Translations under genes and position numbers: made by a program
From: Alphaproteobacteria bacterium
GTDB lineage: Bacteria > Pseudomonadota > Alphaproteobacteria > JAEULC01
Length of the DNA stretch: 32,620 nt
Reading direction: 5' to 3'
Assembly: GCA_020846275.1 (NCBI GenBank)
Contig: JADLEG010000094.1
Span: forward strand, 1-32,620
Shown here: piece after piece, positions 7,044-14,159 of the stretch
Numbering within the stretch: the first letter of the stretch is position 1
Layout of the letters: each line of letters opens with the position of its first letter
The notes under the pieces: generated by a model
Told to the model about the DNA's origin: nothing
The model's input: the letters and a program-made list of their open reading frames with translations, nothing else
Databases searched by the model: none

Positions 7044-8765
7044 TCAGCGGCCTTTACGTACCAGAAGATCGCCGATTGCCAGGAATTGCAGGTCGCTGCC
7101 CGCAAACATGTCCAGTGCATCGCCAGGCGAGCAGACCATGGGCTCGCCCCGTCGATTGAGCGAGGTGTTGAGCAGCACGCCCAGGCCCGTGCGCGCCTCG
7201 AACTTGCGCAGTAGTTCGTGGTAGCGCGGGTTGCTCAGCGCGGTCACGACTTGCGGCCTGGCCGTGCCGTCGGCGTGGACCACGGCTGGAATGCGCTGCC
7301 TCCATGCCGGCGCCACGTCGAAGGTGCAGGTCATGTACGGCGAGGGATGGTCGGTCCCCAGGATGGACGGCGCCACGCTGTCCAGGATCGACGGGCAGAA
7401 CGGCCGCCAGCGTTCGCGATACTTGATCTGCGCGTTGACCAGATCGGCGACCGCCGGATCCGCGGGATTGGCGAGGATGCTGCGGTTGCCGAGCGCGCGC
7501 GGGCCGAACTCCATGCGGCCCTGGAACCAGGCGACGACTTCCCCGCGCGCCAGCAGCTCCGCCGCCGTGTCGGTGATCGAGGCGCAGCGCTCGTGCGCGA
7601 TGCCCCGCCGCCGCAGGATGGCCTCGATTTCCTGGTTGCTCCATTCCGGACCGAGATAGGCGTGCGCCATCGGCTTGATCGCGTCGCCCAGTTGCTGGGC
7701 CGCATAGGTCGCGGCGCCCAGCGCCGTGCCGGCGTCGCCCGCGGCCGGCTGCACGAACAGCTCGCGCCCGGCGCCCAGCGCCTGGACGATCCGCTGGTTG
7801 CATTTGACGTTGAGCGCCACGCCGCCCGCATAGCACAGCCGTCCGGTGGCGGCGATGCGGTCGCCGAGATAATGCTTCATCAGCGCCAGCACGACTTCTT
7901 CCAGCAGCTTTTGCACGGCGGCGGCGATGTGGATGTAGGGCTCGTCGATCGCGTCGCCTTCCCGCACCGGCCCCCAGCGCTCGACCAGCTTGCGGGCGAA
8001 CCACATGCCCTTGCCCTTGTGGCGGTAGCGGCGCAGGCCGACGCAATTGACCAGCCGAGTATTGACGCGAAACCCGCGCTCGTCCCAAGCTAGGAGGTCG
8101 CGCAGGTCGAAGCGCCCCGCGTCGCCATATGACGCCATGCCCATGACCTTGAATTCGCCGTCCAGCATCTCGAAGCCGAGATACTCGGTCACGGCGCCGT
8201 AAAGACCGCCCAGCGAGTCGGGCGCGAAGAACTGCTTCAGGCATTCGATGCGGCCGTCCGCGCCATGGCCGAACCAGGTCGTGCAGTATTCGCCGACCCC
8301 GTCGATGCTCATGATCGCCGCGTCGCGGTAGCCGGACAGATGGTAGGCGCTCGACGCGTGCGCGAGGTGATGCTCAACCGGGACGAACCGGACGCGCCGC
8401 GGATCGATGCCAACCCGTTCGAGCATGGTGAAAACGTTGCGCCGGTTGCGCCGGTAGCGCCGTTGACCGTCGGCCAGCGCCATAAGCGCGCGATCGGGGG
8501 CATAGAGATGCCGCCACGCGTAGTGCCAGCGCGCCGGTCCACCGAGCCCGACCGGCGCGAAGGGATAGGCCACGATCTCGACGTCGGACGGCTTTATCCC
8601 GGCCTGTTCCAGGCAGTATTGCGTCGCCAGTCGGGCCTGCATGCCCTTGGCGTGCTTGGTGCGGTTGAACCGCTCTTCTTCGGCGGCGGCGACCGTATTT
8701 CCATCGACTACCAGGGCGGCTGCCGGGTCATGGCCAACGGCACCACCGAGACCGAGGACGATCAA
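7044..8765 (-). CDS. Carbamoyltransferase, NodU/CmcH/TobZ family
   Basis: 573 aa. These enzymes make carbamoyl-adenylate from carbamoyl phosphate and ATP and pass the carbamoyl group to a hydroxyl on a sugar or antibiotic. The N-terminal domain has EEERFNRTKH (29-38), the metal-binding HHLAHA (132-137) and AIMSIDGVGEY. The C-terminal domain has GRMEFGPRALGNRS (416-429) and GVLLNTSLNRRGEPM. Length and all key motifs are intact. The start is a TTG at 8765, preceded by GGGGGA 6 nt upstream and overlapping the stop of a possible 49-aa reading frame as TTGA. No antibiotic or Nod-factor genes adjoin it. The acceptor may be a surface glycan, given the nucleotide-sugar operon elsewhere in the window, but this is inference. 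Confidence 0.92.
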   Translation of the reverse strand: MIVLGLGGAVGHDPAAALVVDGNTVAAAEEERFNRTKHAKGMQARLATQYCLEQAGIKPSDVEIVAYPFAPVGLGGPARWHYAWRHLYAPDRALMALADGQRRYRRNRRNVFTMLERVGIDPRRVRFVPVEHHLAHASSAYHLSGYRDAAIMSIDGVGEYCTTWFGHGADGRIECLKQFFAPDSLGGLYGAVTEYLGFEMLDGEFKVMGMASYGDAGRFDLRDLLAWDERGFRVNTRLVNCVGLRRYRHKGKGMWFARKLVERWGPVREGDAIDEPYIHIAAAVQKLLEEVVLALMKHYLGDRIAATGRLCYAGGVALNVKCNQRIVQALGAGRELFVQPAAGDAGTALGAATYAAQQLGDAIKPMAHAYLGPEWSNQEIEAILRRRGIAHERCASITDTAAELLARGEVVAWFQGRMEFGPRALGNRSILANPADPAVADLVNAQIKYRERWRPFCPSILDSVAPSILGTDHPSPYMTCTFDVAPAWRQRIPAVVHADGTARPQVVTALSNPRYHELLRKFEARTGLGVLLNTSLNRRGEPMVCSPGDALDMFAGSDLQFLAIGDLLVRKGR

Positions 8766-8911
8766 GTTCCGTCCCCCAGCCCGCGATGCGCCGGCCGGTC
8801 GCGCGAATATCCGCGCCGGCCCAGCCCGCGGCCGTCGGCAGGCACGCCGCCGGCGCGCCGCAGAACAGCCATCGATGCGATGCTGCCCGCAAGCGCGAAC
8901 TGCAGATCCAT
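8762..8911 (-). CDS. Possible 49-aa leader ORF coupled to the carbamoyltransferase
   Basis: Begins MDLQFALAGSIASMAVLRRA after a GGGGGG stretch about 9 nt upstream of the ATG at 8911. Its TGA overlaps the TTG start of the carbamoyltransferase by sharing TTGA. The overlap is what translational coupling looks like. The C-terminal half (Gly/Arg-rich) has no recognisable domain and could be chance in this GC-rich DNA. No homologue is known to me. Confidence 0.25.
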   Translation of the reverse strand: MDLQFALAGSIASMAVLRRAGGVPADGRGLGRRGYSRDRPAHRGLGDGT

Positions 8912-9045
8912 GGTGCTGTGCCCCCCGCCGTCCCGAGGATATCGCGGAGGCCTTGCGCCGGACAATCGGTGACGCTTGATCGGGGGCGCCAGGTGGGCCG
9001 GGGCGACCGGCGCCAAATCGGCTTTCTTCCGAGCGGGTGGTTTGC

Positions 9046-9051
9046 TATAAC
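9046..9051 (+). promoter_or_regulatory. -10 element of tRNA-Asn
   Basis: TATAAC at 9046-9051 in the context GCTATAACC fits the alphaproteobacterial GCTANAWC -10 consensus completely. It ends 13 nt before the tRNA, giving a leader of only a few bases. No clear -35 is visible; the corresponding position reads TTTCTT. Confidence 0.45.
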
Positions 9052-9064
9052 CCGCGCGCCCTGA

Positions 9065-9139
9065 TCCCCGGTAGCTCAGCGGTAGAGCAACCGGCTGTTA
9101 ACCGGTTGGTCGATGGTTCGAATCCGTCCCGGGGAGCCA
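9065..9139 (+). tRNA. tRNA-Asn (anticodon GTT)
   Basis: A 75-nt tRNA with the CCA end encoded. The acceptor stem TCCCCGG (9065-9071) pairs fully with CCGGGGA (9129-9135), followed by G and CCA. The D arm GCTCAGCGGTAGAGC is canonical. The anticodon loop CTGTTAA carries GTT within the stem ACCGG/CCGGT. The T loop is TTCGAAT. Confidence 0.96.
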
Positions 9140-9147
9140 ATTCGGCC

Positions 9148-9177
9148 GGGGCCGGAGCGATTGACGCGTCCGGCCCC
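9148..9177 (+). terminator. Hairpin downstream of tRNA-Asn
   Basis: GGGGCCGGA (9148-9156) pairs with TCCGGCCCC (9169-9177); the 12-nt interior can extend by GCG/CGC with one bulge. It begins 8 nt after the tRNA 3' end. It is GC-rich with no following T-run, so it may serve for 3'-end formation rather than be a textbook terminator. Confidence 0.4.
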
Positions 9178-9201
9178 GCCCGCAATTCCGGGCATGGCCT
9201 C

Positions 9202-9357
9202 CTAGAGCATCAGCAGAAGAAACAGGCCCCATACCGCCAACCCGCCGACGACGATGGGAATCGTCGCCGACCGTGCGCGGAGATCGGGCGCCGTGTGGCC
9301 GTCCTCCCGTCGTAGGGGGCCGATAAGCTCGGAGCGATGTCGTGCGTCGCTGCCCAT
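9202..9357 (-). CDS. Small single-span membrane protein (51 aa), unknown
   Basis: ATG at 9357 with GGGGGA 7 nt upstream, stop TAG at 9202-9204. The peptide starts MGSDARHRSELIGPLRREDG, is hydrophilic and arginine-rich for about 32 residues, and ends in one hydrophobic helix IPIVVGGLAVWGLFLLLML. It therefore looks like a C-tail-anchored or type-II inner-membrane micro-protein. It lies alone between tRNA-Asn and the methyltransferase gene, and there is no competing gene. I do not recognise a family. Support comes from the ribosome-binding site and the clean hydrophobic segment. Confidence 0.5.
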   Translation of the reverse strand: MGSDARHRSELIGPLRREDGHTAPDLRARSATIPIVVGGLAVWGLFLLLML

Positions 9358-9459
9358 GGGTCGATCCCCCGATCGTTGCCTCGATTGGGGGGGACCCTAT
9401 GCCTGGATCGTGCGGTAACGCTGTGAAGCGGTTCACGCCGGATCAGGCCGCCGCCGGGT

Positions 9460-10170
9460 TCAGCCGTCGCCGCGGCGCCCCAACACGTTGACCAGCGTCA
9501 CCGGCATGTAGCCGCGCGCGAGCAGGAGCTTTTGGTCGCTGCCCTGCCCCGCCTCGGCCAGGAAAGCACGGTTGCGCTCGCGCTCCAGCAGCACCTGGAA
9601 AAGCGATGCTTCCAGCTCGAACGGCGTGCGCGCCAGGTCGACCTTGCCGTCCACGAGCACCTTGTAGGCGACATCGAAGCCGGTGCCGCTGGCGCTGTAG
9701 TACATGTCCAGCATCTCGATGCCGGGGAAAAGCTCGATCAGCCCGTGAAACGAGAAGCGCCAGTAGTCGCGGGGATAGCCGTGATAGGCCTGCACCCAGG
9801 GTACGGCCAAGAAGCAATGCCCCCCGGGCCGGAGGAGACGGGTGATGTTTTCGGCCGCCACCCACGGCTTGCGCGTGTGCTCCAGCACGTGGCTGCAGAT
9901 GACGAAGCCGAAGCGCTGGTCGCCCAGCGCGGAAGCGATCTTCTCGAAATCGCCGCAGATATCGCCGACCACGTCGACGTTCTCGCCCGGCTCGATGTCC
10001 ATGCCGGTGAAGTCGCGGTCCCCCGCCAGGGCGCGCCAGCGGTTCTCCTGGCGGTCGACGATCTGGGCGCGGCTGCCGATCTGCAGCACCGGGCCACCGA
10101 CCCGGCGCAGCATCGCCGCGACCTCGCGCGCGGTGGTCGAATTGACGACCTCGATCTTCGGCTGCGCCAT
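9460..10170 (-). CDS. Class I SAM-dependent methyltransferase (Methyltransf_11-like)
   Basis: 236 aa from ATG 10170 (MAQPKIEVVNSTT). The glycine-rich loop is a variant, VLQIGSRAQ, instead of the usual LDVGCG. Later motifs are clear: DFTGMDIEPGENVDVVGDI (acidic ribose-binding residue), FVICSHVLEHTRKPWVAAEN and LLRPGGHCFLAVPWV. This late-motif set resembles methyltransferases of polysaccharide and glycolipid clusters. The gene starts 14 nt after the TPR/oxygenase gene and is probably co-transcribed with it. The substrate is unknown. Much longer open frames that run through both genes are reading-frame accidents. Confidence 0.82.
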   Translation of the reverse strand: MAQPKIEVVNSTTAREVAAMLRRVGGPVLQIGSRAQIVDRQENRWRALAGDRDFTGMDIEPGENVDVVGDICGDFEKIASALGDQRFGFVICSHVLEHTRKPWVAAENITRLLRPGGHCFLAVPWVQAYHGYPRDYWRFSFHGLIELFPGIEMLDMYYSASGTGFDVAYKVLVDGKVDLARTPFELEASLFQVLLERERNRAFLAEAGQGSDQKLLLARGYMPVTLVNVLGRRGDG

Positions 10171-10184
10171 CGGCGGGCTTGCGC

Positions 10185-11507
10185 CTAGTCCTGCACGTGC
10201 ACGTCGAAGGCGACGCTGATGCGCTCGGGCGCATCGTGGAACGGGATCGTGTGGTGCCAGAAATAGCTGGGAAACATCAGGATCAGGCCGTTCTCCGGCA
10301 TGATCGCGCGGGTGCGCGGCTCGAAGCGACAGGGCATGTCGTAGCCCGGGCGGCCGAACTCGATCCAGCCGGCATGTCGCGGATCGTCGGCGCGCACGCT
10401 GGGCGGGATCCACGGGTAGTAGACCCCGCTCAGCCAGCCGAGGTTGTGGATGTGCGCGGCCTGGTGACCTTCCTCGGCCAGGATGTTGGCCCACATGATC
10501 AGCGAATAGTTCCGCGGCTTGCGGCACAGGAAGGGATGGGTCGGATCGTCCGGCAGGCGGGCGGCGAAGGCGTCGATCGCGCCCCGCACCATCGTCTCCA
10601 GCGCGGCGATGGCCGGCGACTTGTGCGCCAGCAGGTCGATGGCGACCGCGCCCCGGCGCGCCGCGCGCTGGTAGGGATCCCAATCCCTGGTCAGCGTCGG
10701 ATGGGCGCGGATCTCGGCGATGAGCTGACGGTTGAACGCGGCGATGTCGGCAAAGCCGGGCGGCGCCGGCGGGCGGGCCGAGCCGACGAGCTTGTCGGTG
10801 TCCTCCAGCACATCGGCTTCCTGATGCCGCCCCAGTTCGCGCAGTGCGATCGCCTTGTAGGCCACGGCGCGGATGTGCTGCCTTTCCCTCGCCAGCAGCC
10901 GGTCCAGCGGCGCCAACGCCTCGGCCGTGCGCCCGGCCTTGATCAGCGCACCGCCCAAATTCGCCAGCGCGCCGCCGAAATCCGGCTGCAGCGCGACGGC
11001 CTGCTGGTAGGCACCAACCGCCTCGTGGAGTTTCTCCTGCTTCAGCAAGGAATTGCCGAGGTTGTTGAACGCATCGGCGTAGTCCGGCTTGAGCTCCACG
11101 GCGCGCCGGAACGAGTCCTCCGCCTGGCCGGCGTCGCCCGAAGCCAGCAGCGCCACGCCCAGATTGTTGTGCCATCCCGGCATGTCCGGTCGCAGTTCGA
11201 TCGCCTCGCCATAGGCCTCCAGCGCGCCGGCGATGTCGCCCTTCTCGCGCAGGGCATTGGCCAGGTTGTAATGGGCATCGGCATAGTCCGGGACGACCGC
11301 GATGGCGCGGCGGAACAGCTCGATCGCCGCGTCCCGCCGGCCGGCCTGGCGCGCCAGCGTGCCCAGCAGGTTGAGCGCCGTGGGCTGGTTGGGATCGACG
11401 CGCAACGCCTGCCGGCAGGCGGCCTCGGCATGCCGCAGGCGGCCCGCCCGGTGATGGTCGATGGCCTGCCGCAGTAGCCCTGCGATGTCGACGACCGCCT
11501 CGGACAT
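10185..11507 (-). CDS. TPR-repeat protein with C-terminal 2OG-Fe(II) oxygenase domain
   Basis: 440 aa from ATG 11507 (MSEAVVDIAGLLRQ), with a purine-rich site just upstream. The frame is open 49 codons further, but that part looks non-coding. Residues about 10-230 form roughly six tetratricopeptide repeats, e.g. DYADAHYNLANALREKGDIA and DMPGWHNNLGVALLASGDAG. The C-terminal part matches the putative 2OG-Fe(II) oxygenase family (2OG-FeII_Oxy_5): AHIHNLGWLSGVYYPW supplies His352/His354 and MFPSYFWHHTIPF supplies the distal His, followed by the conserved Arg in ERISVAFDV. Such proteins hydroxylate unknown substrates; TPRs usually bring a protein partner. The methyltransferase lies directly downstream, suggesting consecutive modification of one substrate. 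Confidence 0.85.
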   Translation of the reverse strand: MSEAVVDIAGLLRQAIDHHRAGRLRHAEAACRQALRVDPNQPTALNLLGTLARQAGRRDAAIELFRRAIAVVPDYADAHYNLANALREKGDIAGALEAYGEAIELRPDMPGWHNNLGVALLASGDAGQAEDSFRRAVELKPDYADAFNNLGNSLLKQEKLHEAVGAYQQAVALQPDFGGALANLGGALIKAGRTAEALAPLDRLLARERQHIRAVAYKAIALRELGRHQEADVLEDTDKLVGSARPPAPPGFADIAAFNRQLIAEIRAHPTLTRDWDPYQRAARRGAVAIDLLAHKSPAIAALETMVRGAIDAFAARLPDDPTHPFLCRKPRNYSLIMWANILAEEGHQAAHIHNLGWLSGVYYPWIPPSVRADDPRHAGWIEFGRPGYDMPCRFEPRTRAIMPENGLILMFPSYFWHHTIPFHDAPERISVAFDVHVQD

Positions 11508-11669
11508 GGCCCTTCCCGCCTTGATCGAGCAGCCGGTCGGCACCGGCGCCAGCAGGCGGCACCGTAGCGTCACGGCCGCAGCCTTGCCAGCGCGGCAGTG
11601 CCGCACGCGTCCCGGCCGCCGCCCGACCTTCGCCGGCGCCATTAACATATTCATTCCGCGAGAGAAATA

Positions 11670-11698
11670 TTGGACGGCGTCTGCCCAATGGCTACACT
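11670..11698 (+). promoter_or_regulatory. Candidate promoter of the malate synthase gene
   Basis: TTGGAC (11670-11675) and TACACT (11693-11698, in GCTACACT) are separated by 17 nt and lie about 50 nt upstream of the ATG at 11751. The -35 match is partial. The surrounding 11508-11750 gap also has to hold the promoter of the divergent TPR/oxygenase gene, for which I see no clear elements. Confidence 0.35.
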
Positions 11699-11750
11699 GC
11701 GAGCGGGGATTGCCGCTTCACTGTCGGCAATATGCGTCGGGAGGGGGACA

Positions 11751-14009
11751 ATGGCAGGCAAGAAAAAGAAGCGCGGGAGCAAGACTCCAGCGAAGAAGAA
11801 GTCGCCTTCCAAGCCTGCCAAAGCCACGTCCAAGACCGCCGGGAAACCAAGTAGAAACAAGAGGATCGCGAAATCGCCTAAATCGAAGGCGAAACCGGCA
11901 CGGGCCCTCGCCGTACCTGGTGGCCGGCCCGCGGCCAAGCGCCGCCCGGTGGGCCGGGCCGCCCCACTGCCGCGCCGGGGCAAGCCGGCGGCGGCTAAGC
12001 GAATCGCGGGCAAGAAGGTCGCCGCCAAGCGCGGGCAGGCACCGGCCCGGGCCGCGATCAGCAAACCGGTGCCGCGCAAGGTGCCGCCGCGCAGCATCGC
12101 CGCGCGCCGCGCCGCGCCGACCGGAAGCCCCCGCAATCCGGCCGTCGCGCGCGCCAAGCCCGCGATCGCCCACTCCGCCTCGGCGACGCCGCCGGCGCGC
12201 CCGCTGGCGCCGACGACGACCCCGACCGCGCAGGCCAGGCCGCCCGCGCCACGGCCCACGCCGCCGCGGCCCACGCCGCCGCGGGCCACGGCGCGCCCGG
12301 CTGCCGCGCCGACTTCGCCAGGACCGCCCAAGCCCCTCGCCACGCCCGGCGCCCTACCGGGGATTCTACCCGGCGCGCCCTCTGCCCGCCCGCCGCTGGC
12401 GAAGCCCGCCGTGGCCAAGCCCGCTCCGCCGGCCGGGCCGAAGACGGGCGTGCGCATCCACGGCAAGATGGGGCCGGGCTACGAGCAGATCCTGTCGACC
12501 CAGGCCGTCGATTTCATCGTCGGCCTGGAGCGGAAGTTCCGTGCCGACTACAAGCGCCTGCTGGCGATGCGCGAGGACCGCCAGCGGCGCCTCGACGCCG
12601 GCGAGAAGCCCGACTTCCTGCCCGAGACAGTCAATATCCGCAACGGCGACTGGACCGTCGCCCCCCTGCCGCGCGACCTGCACGACCGCCGCGTCGAGAT
12701 CGCCGGGCCGCCCGACCGCCGGACGGTGGTCACGGCGCTGAACAGCGGCGCCGCGTGCTACGTCGCCGATTTCGAGGATGCGACCAGCCCGACCTGGGCC
12801 AACCTGGTCGAGGGGCAGATCAACCTGCGCGACGCGGTCGCGGGCACGATCGGCTACAAGGACCCGGGATCGGGCAAGGAGCAGCGGCTCAACGCCAGGA
12901 CCGCCGTCCTGATCGCGCGGCCGCGCGGGTGGCACCTGCCCGAACGCCACATGATCGTCGACGGCGAACCGATCTCGGGCACGCTGTTCGACTTCGGCCT
13001 CTATTTCTATCACAACGCGCGACCGCTGATCCGCAACGGCTCGGGTCCCTACCTCTATCTGCCCAAGCTGGAATCCCACGGCGAGGCGCGGCTGTGGAAC
13101 GAAATCTTCCTGCACGCGCAGCGCGCCTTCGGCCTGCCGCGCGGCACGATCAAGGTGACGATCCTGATCGAGACGATCCTGGCCGCGTTCGAGATGGACG
13201 AAATTCTCTACGAGCTGCGCGACCACGCCGCCGGCCTGACGATCGAGCGATGGGACTATCTCTTCAGCTTCATCAAGAAGTTCCGCAACGACCGCGGCAA
13301 GGTGCTGCCGGACCGCGCGAAGCTGGCGATGAGCGCCCCCTTCCTGCGCAGCTACAGCCAGCTCCTGGTCAAGACCTGCCATCGCCGCGAGGTGCACGCG
13401 CTGGGCGCGATGTCGGCGCAAGTCCCGTCCAGGGACGACGGCCAGGACGCGACGGACCGCGTGCGCCAGGAAAAGGAGCGCGAGGCAAGCGAGGGCTATG
13501 ACGGCACCTGGGTCGCGCATCCGGGGCTGGTGCCGACCGCCAAGGCCGCGTTCGACAAGGTCATGCCCCATCCCAACCAGGTCGCGCGCAAGCGCCTGGA
13601 CGTCCACGTCACGGCGCCCGACCTGCTGCAGGTGCCGCCGGGGCCGAAGACCGAGGCGGCGCTTCGCCTGAACGTGGCCGTGGGCATCGGCTATGTCGAG
13701 GCCTGGCTGCGTGGCCTCGGCAGCGTGCCGCTGTTCAACCGGATCGAGGATGCCGCCGCCGCCGAAATCTCGCGCGCCCAGGTCTGGCAATGGATGCGCC
13801 ATGGCGCGCGGCTGGACGACGGCCGTCAAGTCAACGCCGCACTCTGCCGTCAGTTGATTCAGGGCGAGGTGGCAAGGCAGCGCGCCGCGCTGAAGCCCGC
13901 CCGCCCCGACCGTTTCGATGACGCGGCCGAGCTGTTCCAGCGCCTGGTCGAAGCCCCGGACTGCGCCGATTTCCTGACCCCGGCGGCCTACGCGATGCTG
14001 GCGGACTAG
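11751..14009 (+). CDS. aceB: Malate synthase A with a histone-H1-like N-terminal extension
   Basis: 752 aa; E. coli AceB is about 533. Start ATG 11751 follows GGGAGGGGG. Residues 1 to about 230 are a Lys/Arg/Ala/Pro-rich, strongly basic low-complexity region (MAGKKKKRGSKTPAKKKSPS, later PTPPRPTPPRATARPAA) like bacterial H1-type or AlgP-like tails. From about residue 233 the protein aligns with AceB: DFEDATSPTW (Asp340), GSGPYLYLPKLESH, RGTIKVTILIETILAAF, HPGLVPTA and NRIEDAAAAEISRAQVWQW with the catalytic-base Asp at 667. It condenses glyoxylate with acetyl-CoA to malate in the glyoxylate cycle. The PROSITE-type signature at 490-505 reads RDHAAGLTIERWDYLF, so the usual GLNxGxWDY is altered at two positions. 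An internal ATG at 12468 could give a 513-aa form. No isocitrate lyase gene is in the window. Confidence 0.92.
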   Translation: MAGKKKKRGSKTPAKKKSPSKPAKATSKTAGKPSRNKRIAKSPKSKAKPARALAVPGGRPAAKRRPVGRAAPLPRRGKPAAAKRIAGKKVAAKRGQAPARAAISKPVPRKVPPRSIAARRAAPTGSPRNPAVARAKPAIAHSASATPPARPLAPTTTPTAQARPPAPRPTPPRPTPPRATARPAAAPTSPGPPKPLATPGALPGILPGAPSARPPLAKPAVAKPAPPAGPKTGVRIHGKMGPGYEQILSTQAVDFIVGLERKFRADYKRLLAMREDRQRRLDAGEKPDFLPETVNIRNGDWTVAPLPRDLHDRRVEIAGPPDRRTVVTALNSGAACYVADFEDATSPTWANLVEGQINLRDAVAGTIGYKDPGSGKEQRLNARTAVLIARPRGWHLPERHMIVDGEPISGTLFDFGLYFYHNARPLIRNGSGPYLYLPKLESHGEARLWNEIFLHAQRAFGLPRGTIKVTILIETILAAFEMDEILYELRDHAAGLTIERWDYLFSFIKKFRNDRGKVLPDRAKLAMSAPFLRSYSQLLVKTCHRREVHALGAMSAQVPSRDDGQDATDRVRQEKEREASEGYDGTWVAHPGLVPTAKAAFDKVMPHPNQVARKRLDVHVTAPDLLQVPPGPKTEAALRLNVAVGIGYVEAWLRGLGSVPLFNRIEDAAAAEISRAQVWQWMRHGARLDDGRQVNAALCRQLIQGEVARQRAALKPARPDRFDDAAELFQRLVEAPDCADFLTPAAYAMLAD

Positions 14010-14052
14010 GGTTCGCCGGCACCCTTCAGAACCCACCGTCCGGACGGCCGCG

Positions 14053-14069
14053 TTAAGCACCTGTTTACC
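14053..14069 (+). promoter_or_regulatory. CtrA-box-like sequence upstream of the histidine kinase
   Basis: TTAA (14053-14056), seven bases, then TTTACC (14064-14069). This is one mismatch from the alphaproteobacterial CtrA pattern TTAA-N7-TTAA. It lies about 90 nt upstream of the kinase ATG in a spacer otherwise GC-rich. It may be chance. Confidence 0.25.
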
Positions 14070-14159
14070 TTGGCGGCGGCACTCTTGCGCGAGGGCTCGC
14101 GCGTTCCGGTCTTCCAGGGCGCGATCGGGCCATCGTTGCCCGTGGCCGGGTCCAACCGC

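Noticed and set aside
9460..11688. A 742-codon minus-strand frame joining methyltransferase and upstream sequence
   Set aside because: The upstream two thirds are out of frame with the clear TPR/oxygenase gene; the methyltransferase starts at its own ATG (10170).
12240..12300. Short GC-rich tandem repeat (two near copies of a 15-bp unit) inside the malate synthase tail
   Set aside because: It only encodes the repeated Pro/Thr/Arg residues of the linker and is in frame; not an independent repeat element.
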